Origin: Gammaproteobacteria bacterium
Lineage (GTDB): Bacteria; Pseudomonadota; Gammaproteobacteria; J044
Reading direction: 5' to 3'
Assembly (NCBI GenBank): GCA_003696465.1
Contig: RFHG01000246.1
Coordinates: 1 to 27,319, forward strand
Length of the DNA: 27,319 nucleotides
This document shows positions 22,889 through 27,319 of this stretch, in pieces. Numbering within the stretch: the first letter of the stretch is position 1; the number at the start of each line of letters is the position of its first letter. Both the position numbers and the translations under genes were made by a program. Below the pieces are notes generated by a model. That model was not told where the DNA came from. It made no database searches and saw only the letters and a list, made by a program, of their open reading frames with translations.

Positions 22889-24385
22889 AATAGGGATCAA
22901 CCTTACCGTGTCGGTGGCTGTACGCACGGCCAGCCAGCGACCGTCGGGTGAGATCGCCAGCAGACGTGCAGCGTCATTCATACGCCCGCTGTCCAAGGGA
23001 ATCGGTGCCAGTCGAGAGGCAGACCAGACATTGCTGACAAGATCGTAACGCCACAATTCGGCGTGTCGTGCAGTTGTACCGCCTCGAGCCGACGGCCCCG
23101 CTCCGGGCATTCCCTGGCCGAGGTCGTGCAGCAGCCACAAGCGCAGGCCATCGGCTGTTGCCGCGGCTGGTCCGAACCAGAAACCGCCCGCCGGTAGCGC
23201 CAGTTCGTGGGCAAGTTGTAGTCCGCTGCCCGAAAGGGGGTCGGAGTTTGTGAGCAGGTCGAGGAGCGAAGTGTGCTCTGTGGGCTCTGCGCGTTCCAGT
23301 GCCACCAGTTTGCTCCCGCTGCCAGTCAGGATGGTGGCCCACAGGAAGGGGCCGCCCCGACGGGGGCAGGTGCTCCAGATCCATTGTTTGCCGAGGACCT
23401 TGCGTTGGCCGGTGTGCAGATCCAGCAGCCAGACTCGGGACCCGCTGCACAGAACCATGAGATGCGTATCGGGATCTTGTCCTCCCCTGCTCTCTTGGCG
23501 CCGTTGCGCCCGTTCATGCGCTCCTTGAACAGGAGCGGGTAACGGCTGTGCAGCCCTTGGGGGGGCGCCTGAGTAAAGGGGGCGGCTCTGGAGCAGGTGC
23601 GGAGCAGTCCGATCCCCGGCGGAGAAGGCAAAGACCTGTCCTGACTGGGCCAGTGCATAAATTCCTACCATCGGGGTGCCCCTTGCATTGCGGCGCCAGC
23701 CCAGCAGGTGTGTATCATCCACCCAGGCGAGGGGTACAAAGCCGGGTTCCACTGTCTCTGGCTGGAGTGTCTCGGGGTCAAGGAAAACTGCTACGGCACC
23801 CGGAAGATCCTGCACCCAGCTGACCAGGTATTGGTTGCCGCGGAGGATGCCTACACGCAGATTCGCCAGTTCCACCCGTACGGGTTCGTTTCCGGGCACC
23901 TGCTCGGTTCGTGTCTCAACCCGTGCTCGGCCATGCCAGATCGGGATGCGACGCTTCTCTTTCAGTTGCCCGTCGCGGAGCTCCAGCAGACGCAATCCCA
24001 GCTCGCGTACCCAGCGCATTCCCTTGATCTGGTGGCGGGCCAATTCGGGGTCGTTGCGCACGCTTTCCACGAATGCCTGAGTCAGGGCACGGGCTAGGCG
24101 GTCACCGATCGACTTTGCGTCCGGGCGGGTATGGGTCAATTCATCGACGATCTGCCCCACAGGCAGCTGTCGCCAGCGTTCCAGTTCTGCCCTTGCCGCA
24201 TCGCGTTCGGCTGCGGTCGCCGTTTCCACCGTGGCATAGGGCACTAGCAGGCGATGGTCATCGACAAACAGCAGATCTCCCCAAGGAACTGGCAATCCGG
24301 AAATTTCCGTGGCGCGCTCGCCCGCTGTGGCAAGCATGGGGAAGTACAGTCCCATCAGCAGCAGAATGACCCATGATCGAATCAT
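22874..24385 (-). CDS. Secreted protein of unknown function, probable beta-propeller-like C-terminus
   Basis: Starting at ATG 24385 in an ATGA overlap with the lipoprotein gene, this encodes 503 residues. MIRSWVILLLMGLYFPMLATA is a cleavable signal peptide. The next part is mixed (PVPWGDLLFVDDHRLLVPY), with a helical stretch rich in Glu/Arg (ATAAERDAARAELERWRQL). From about residue 155 on, repeated beta-type units occur: ANLRVGILRGNQYLVSWVQD, HLLGWRRNARGTPMVGIYAL, HLMVLCSGSRVWLLDLHTGQ, LLAISPDGRWLAVRT. The last is a typical propeller-blade motif. A Pro/Gln/Arg-rich linker (about 275-305) interrupts the blades. No enzyme motif is visible. The stop overlaps hyuA tail to tail by 15 bases. Unrecognised family; periplasmic or extracellular location is likely. 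Confidence 0.8.
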   Translation of the reverse strand: MIRSWVILLLMGLYFPMLATAGERATEISGLPVPWGDLLFVDDHRLLVPYATVETATAAERDAARAELERWRQLPVGQIVDELTHTRPDAKSIGDRLARALTQAFVESVRNDPELARHQIKGMRWVRELGLRLLELRDGQLKEKRRIPIWHGRARVETRTEQVPGNEPVRVELANLRVGILRGNQYLVSWVQDLPGAVAVFLDPETLQPETVEPGFVPLAWVDDTHLLGWRRNARGTPMVGIYALAQSGQVFAFSAGDRTAPHLLQSRPLYSGAPPRAAQPLPAPVQGAHERAQRRQESRGGQDPDTHLMVLCSGSRVWLLDLHTGQRKVLGKQWIWSTCPRRGGPFLWATILTGSGSKLVALERAEPTEHTSLLDLLTNSDPLSGSGLQLAHELALPAGGFWFGPAAATADGLRLWLLHDLGQGMPGAGPSARGGTTARHAELWRYDLVSNVWSASRLAPIPLDSGRMNDAARLLAISPDGRWLAVRTATDTVRLIPISGQG

Positions 24386-25356
24386 GGCGAGTTTCCTCCA
24401 CTATCGATCTCAAGCATAGTGTGCAGCTCTATTTCACTGACATCCTTTAGTACATGTGCCTTGGGCGGTTGCCCGAATTGAGTGGCTCGTATGCGCAGGC
24501 GTACGGGGATGTGGTGACCATGGCGGCGGTCGCCATGCTGGCGGAGCAGGCGCAGGACGGTCGGGTCGACCGGATACAGGAAATCGACAGGACCAAGATA
24601 CCAGCTGTCAAATTCCTGCCCGGCAGTCGGGGTGCGTACCAGCCGGGGTTTTAGGGGGGGTTGCCATTCGGCCATGCCAGGTACCTGGATGGTGCCACCC
24701 TGCTCATTGGGGATCTCGAGCAGGGAACCTGCTCCTGAAGGGAACAGCCACAGGCCGAGTGAGTCGATCCGCACCGGGGTGTTGAAATGGAAGCGGAAAT
24801 GTAATCCGTTCCGTGCTGCATGGGTGTGCACCTTCACTCCGGGTGATACGAGGTCCGCAGTGACCGGAACAAACCGGATGGTTTCCCGGGCTGTTGTGTT
24901 GAAAAACCCTGATACCCACCCCCTGCGCTTCAGAATCACTGTTTTTAGCCAGAACCGGGTCGGTGGCCGTTGTAGGGGTGTCAGGTCGATGTCTCGTGAG
25001 GGGATCACGAACAGTCCGTCCTTCTGCAGCGAGACGATACCCGTGGTGTTGATGGTGAGTGGGTGGCACGCGTTCGGGTCGTTCAGCGAACCCTTTGTGC
25101 TGCAGGTGACGGGTATGTAATTGACGATGACTCCGTGTGTCAGATCTTCGTGCGGAAGGTCGTCAGGGATATATCCGTACAAGCCATAGCGGTGGTTGCC
25201 AAAGGGAACCCAGTGGAACTGCAGCATGTGCCCGGCCTCCGGGTGTGCTGTCACCGTGCCGTTCGGCATGCGACATGCCGCCAGCGCAATGATCAGCAGC
25301 ATCAGGCTCAGCAGAGCGCCGTGGCCACGCCCGAGGCGAAAGTGGGCAGCTCTCAT
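24382..25356 (-). CDS. Lipoprotein of unknown function
   Basis: ATG 25356 overlaps the upstream stop by four bases and gives 324 residues. A basic N-region and LLSLMLLIIALAAC (lipobox LAAC, Cys 28) mark a lipoprotein; residue 29 is Arg, so outer-membrane sorting is expected. The mature part is beta-rich: HMLQFHWVPFGNHRYGLYGY, GVIVNYIPVTCSTKGSLND, KTVILKRRGWVSGFFNT, NGLHFRFHFNTPVRID, LGLWLFPSGAGSLLEI, FDSWYLGPVDFLYPVD, HHIPVRLRIRAT. Two Cys near residue 84-96 may pair. GC content is clearly lower than in the rest of the window (hand count 24841-24960: 66 of 120, against 86 of 120 at 21061-21180). I recognise no family. It sits between two secreted proteins in a coupled operon. Confidence 0.8.
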   Translation of the reverse strand: MRAAHFRLGRGHGALLSLMLLIIALAACRMPNGTVTAHPEAGHMLQFHWVPFGNHRYGLYGYIPDDLPHEDLTHGVIVNYIPVTCSTKGSLNDPNACHPLTINTTGIVSLQKDGLFVIPSRDIDLTPLQRPPTRFWLKTVILKRRGWVSGFFNTTARETIRFVPVTADLVSPGVKVHTHAARNGLHFRFHFNTPVRIDSLGLWLFPSGAGSLLEIPNEQGGTIQVPGMAEWQPPLKPRLVRTPTAGQEFDSWYLGPVDFLYPVDPTVLRLLRQHGDRRHGHHIPVRLRIRATQFGQPPKAHVLKDVSEIELHTMLEIDSGGNSP

Positions 25357-26813
25357 TTACTCGCCTCCTTGTTCAGACCCAGGGCAACGGTCGCCAGGAT
25401 CACGCTCGGCTGCTCCGTCTCCAATTCATGGCCGAGCAAAGCGCCCTTGCCGCGGAAAATGCCGCCAAGAACGAGTTGCTCGTCGAAGGGGATGGCATGG
25501 GTCCAGTGCAGGGTCACTGTGCCCCGGGTCTTCTCCAGCGCGGGCAGGGAAAGACGGGTCAGGGGCCGACCATTTTCCCCATCATGCAGCAGGATCACCT
25601 GTTCGGTGATTGCGACCACGCGACTGCCATCCAGACCCAGGCCGATGGGCCTGCCATCACAGCGCGGAATGTCGCGCAACCAGCGCAGATCACCTGCTTC
25701 GTTCCAGGAAGCAAGATAGCAATGGGCATCCGGCATCTCGTCATCCACACCTGTTTCCAGTCGTTGTCCGCTGGTGGCCACGCCGTATTGATAACGGCCG
25801 AACAGGTAGGCATTGCCCGCCGCATCCACCGTCAGCAGTGGAAAGCCCTCGACACTTGCAGGGGCCACGCCACCGGCGGCATCGATGACGACGGTTGCAG
25901 GGGTGAGCGTTCGCAACCATCGGCCATGACCATCGGCATCCAGGTGCATCAGCAACGCCGCGCCCAGCGGTGGCCCCGGTTGGCGCTTTAGCATGGACCG
26001 GATCTGCTCGACCAGGGACGGTGGCAATCCACCTCTTGCCTGGACGTGGAGTTCGCTGAGGCCTGGACTGCTGGCAGAATGACCATCGATTCGCAGCTGG
26101 CCGCTGAACAGCGCCACGGCCCACACGCCCGCGGGGCCTGCGGCCACCCCCTGACCCGGTGTCCACGAGAAGGACGCCTGCCCGTGGATGGGCCCTGGAG
26201 TGGTCACCAGCACATCCTGTGACCATGCCCCCACGCGCTCCAGCCTGGGGTAGGGGGTGTGCCCTGGCACGTTCGCATTGCGCGCGACATAGATGGCGCG
26301 ATCATGCCCTGCCATTGCGATCCCTTGCGAGCCGGCATCCAGTTTGATGCGCTGGCTGCCATCAATACCCAGACGAGCGAGGAAATAGCGGGCAACGGGG
26401 TGGTTGGGCAGGTTCGCGCCACCTGTGATCCAGACGCCTCCGCGTTCGGCCACCATGGCGGAAATGCCATAGGCGCGATCTCCACCCTTCGCCACATCAT
26501 CCTGCAGAGCACTGAGCAGCGGAACCCGCCCATGCCGCCACAGCCCCACCACTGCCGTACCCGCGGCCGAGCGCTTCGCAGCCAGCACATCAGTAAATGA
26601 CGGAGGCATGGATGATGCAGGCTGGCTTGGCGCCCGAGGTTCTACGGCAAACCAAATGCCATCCGTGGCTATTGTCAGTGCCTCAAGCCGTTGCGCTCCT
26701 TGTACCAGCAGCAGCGATTGTGCGGGCCATGCCACTGGGGAGCTGAGAAGGGCGATCAGCAGGCAGATTATGGGCAGCCGTGGGCGCGATACATGCAATG
26801 CAGTCTGCCACAT
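25353..26813 (-). CDS. Secreted propeller-like protein of unknown function
   Basis: This 486-residue protein starts at ATG 26813, with GGGAGG ten bases upstream, seven bases after the previous gene. A signal peptide is present (LPIICLLIALLSSPVAWPA). The mature protein is a string of beta units with Gly-Asn/Asp-Ala turns: ALTIATDGIWFAVEP, SAMVAERGGVWITGGANL, VAAGPAGVWAVALFSGQLRI, LLTVDAAGNAYLFGRYQYGV, HCYLASWNEAGDLRWLRDIP, GLGLDGSRVVAITEQVILLH. The pattern DAAGNAYLFGRY plus ASWNEAGDLRW resembles SBBP/delta-60-type beta-propeller repeats. A propeller of several blades is therefore likely, serving as a binding platform rather than an enzyme. The stop overlaps the lipoprotein start, so all are translated together. 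The partner or ligand is unknown. Confidence 0.82.
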   Translation of the reverse strand: MWQTALHVSRPRLPIICLLIALLSSPVAWPAQSLLLVQGAQRLEALTIATDGIWFAVEPRAPSQPASSMPPSFTDVLAAKRSAAGTAVVGLWRHGRVPLLSALQDDVAKGGDRAYGISAMVAERGGVWITGGANLPNHPVARYFLARLGIDGSQRIKLDAGSQGIAMAGHDRAIYVARNANVPGHTPYPRLERVGAWSQDVLVTTPGPIHGQASFSWTPGQGVAAGPAGVWAVALFSGQLRIDGHSASSPGLSELHVQARGGLPPSLVEQIRSMLKRQPGPPLGAALLMHLDADGHGRWLRTLTPATVVIDAAGGVAPASVEGFPLLTVDAAGNAYLFGRYQYGVATSGQRLETGVDDEMPDAHCYLASWNEAGDLRWLRDIPRCDGRPIGLGLDGSRVVAITEQVILLHDGENGRPLTRLSLPALEKTRGTVTLHWTHAIPFDEQLVLGGIFRGKGALLGHELETEQPSVILATVALGLNKEASK

Positions 26814-26820
26814 GGTTCGG

Positions 26821-27319
26821 TTACCTCCCGTGCCAGCGTTTTGTCAGGTCTTCAACGATCTCCCGGGTCTGTGGATTGCGCCGGAAGCGAGCGATGTCCG
26901 GTTCCAGGGCGGCACCTCTGTCGCCAAGGCCATTGATCATGTGTGCCAGGATCAGTAGACGCACTTGGTCTGCAGGGTCGTCGGGATTGAGCGATTGTAG
27001 CCGCCTGCGAAGCCAGGTTACTTCGTCCGGTGGGATGGATCTGCCGGGGGGCGGACTGAAAAAGCGCGTCGGATCTTCCACATTGAGCAGCGCAGAAAGC
27101 CGGGCAGGATGCCGCCAGAGATGTTCCACATACAGGCGTGTGGCCTCGGGTCCCATGGCATGAATAGCCTCCAGCGGAGAAGCGCTCGAAAAGTGGCCGC
27201 TCAGATAGCGATCGGCCAGCTCGAACACCTTTTCGCGCCGTTTCATCAATGCCGCGCTGTCGGTGCTGACAGCACGCTCTATCAGCAGTCCACGCAGGCT
27301 GTCTTCCCAGTTTTCGTGA
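26821..27319 (-). CDS. Unrecognised helical protein, partial (5' end outside window)
   Basis: The minus-strand frame ending at TAA 26823-26821 stays open to the right edge (reading HENWEDSLRGLLIERAVSTD before ALMKRREKV), so the true start lies beyond the window; the internal TTG at 27249 is not needed. About 165 residues are visible. They are helical and charged: ALMKRREKVFELADRYLSG, PLEAIHAMGPEATRLYVEHL, PDEVTWLRRRLQSLNPDDPA, QVRLLILAHMINGLGDRGAA, PQTREIVEDLTKRWHGR. There is no membrane segment in the visible part. It is followed after seven bases by the propeller-like gene, making it the promoter-proximal visible gene of the four-gene operon. No family recognised. Confidence 0.72.
   Translation of the reverse strand, partial: HENWEDSLRGLLIERAVSTDSAALMKRREKVFELADRYLSGHFSSASPLEAIHAMGPEATRLYVEHLWRHPARLSALLNVEDPTRFFSPPPGRSIPPDEVTWLRRRLQSLNPDDPADQVRLLILAHMINGLGDRGAALEPDIARFRRNPQTREIVEDLTKRWHGR

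Noticed and set aside
26821..27249. A 142-residue start at TTG 27249 for the last gene
   Set aside because: The frame continues without a stop to the window edge with protein-like sequence, so the gene is more likely truncated by the window.

Overview
The window is high-GC, densely packed gammaproteobacterial chromosome. The protein types (aryl-polyene genes, YihY, YidH/DUF202, pirin, DUF2914, MMPL plus LolA-like proteins) and base composition suggest a Chromatiales/Ectothiorhodospiraceae-like organism; this is an inference, since no rRNA or other marker is present. I see no tRNA, rRNA, CRISPR array, insertion sequence or prophage. No gene-free stretch exceeds about 215 bases.

Region 1 (1-3248, +) is the tail of an aryl-polyene/xanthomonadin-type pigment cluster: a ketoacyl synthase (5' end cut by the window), a cysteine-less chain-length-factor-like partner, an ApeP-type hotdog dehydratase, an ApeQ/FabG-type ketoreductase and a GT2 glycosyltransferase. 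All are coupled by 1-4 base overlaps. A small exported protein (3388-3804) follows behind its own candidate promoter and ends at a strong bidirectional terminator (3826-3853).

Region 2 (3870-13279) is a mosaic of envelope, stress and signalling genes. On the minus strand lie an OmpA-like glycine-zipper lipoprotein with msrB. On the plus strand lie an unrecognised 150-aa protein and a YihY membrane protein whose 3' end carries an apparent frameshift in a G6 tract. A minus-strand GGDEF diguanylate cyclase/DUF202 pair is divergent from a large FHA protein. A minus-strand trio (pentapeptide-repeat protein and two unknown small proteins) follows, then a pirin divergent from a membrane-anchored retropepsin-like protease.

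Region 3 (13441-20876, +) holds a DUF2914 protein, a minimal FHA protein with a PlsC-like acyltransferase, and a four-gene envelope export set: MMPL/RND transporter, two tandem paralogous LolA-like periplasmic proteins and an outer-membrane beta-barrel. Together the last four could span the whole envelope and move a hydrophobic cargo outward. An orphan HyuA-type hydantoinase/oxoprolinase subunit (20915-22888) follows.

Region 4 (22874-27319, -) is a tightly coupled operon of at least four genes, of visibly lower GC. Three encode exported proteins (a secreted protein, a lipoprotein and a propeller-like secreted protein) and the first, cut by the right edge, is an unrecognised helical protein. 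I recognise no family for these. This operon, together with the MMPL/LolA/barrel set, is the best candidate for an undescribed system.
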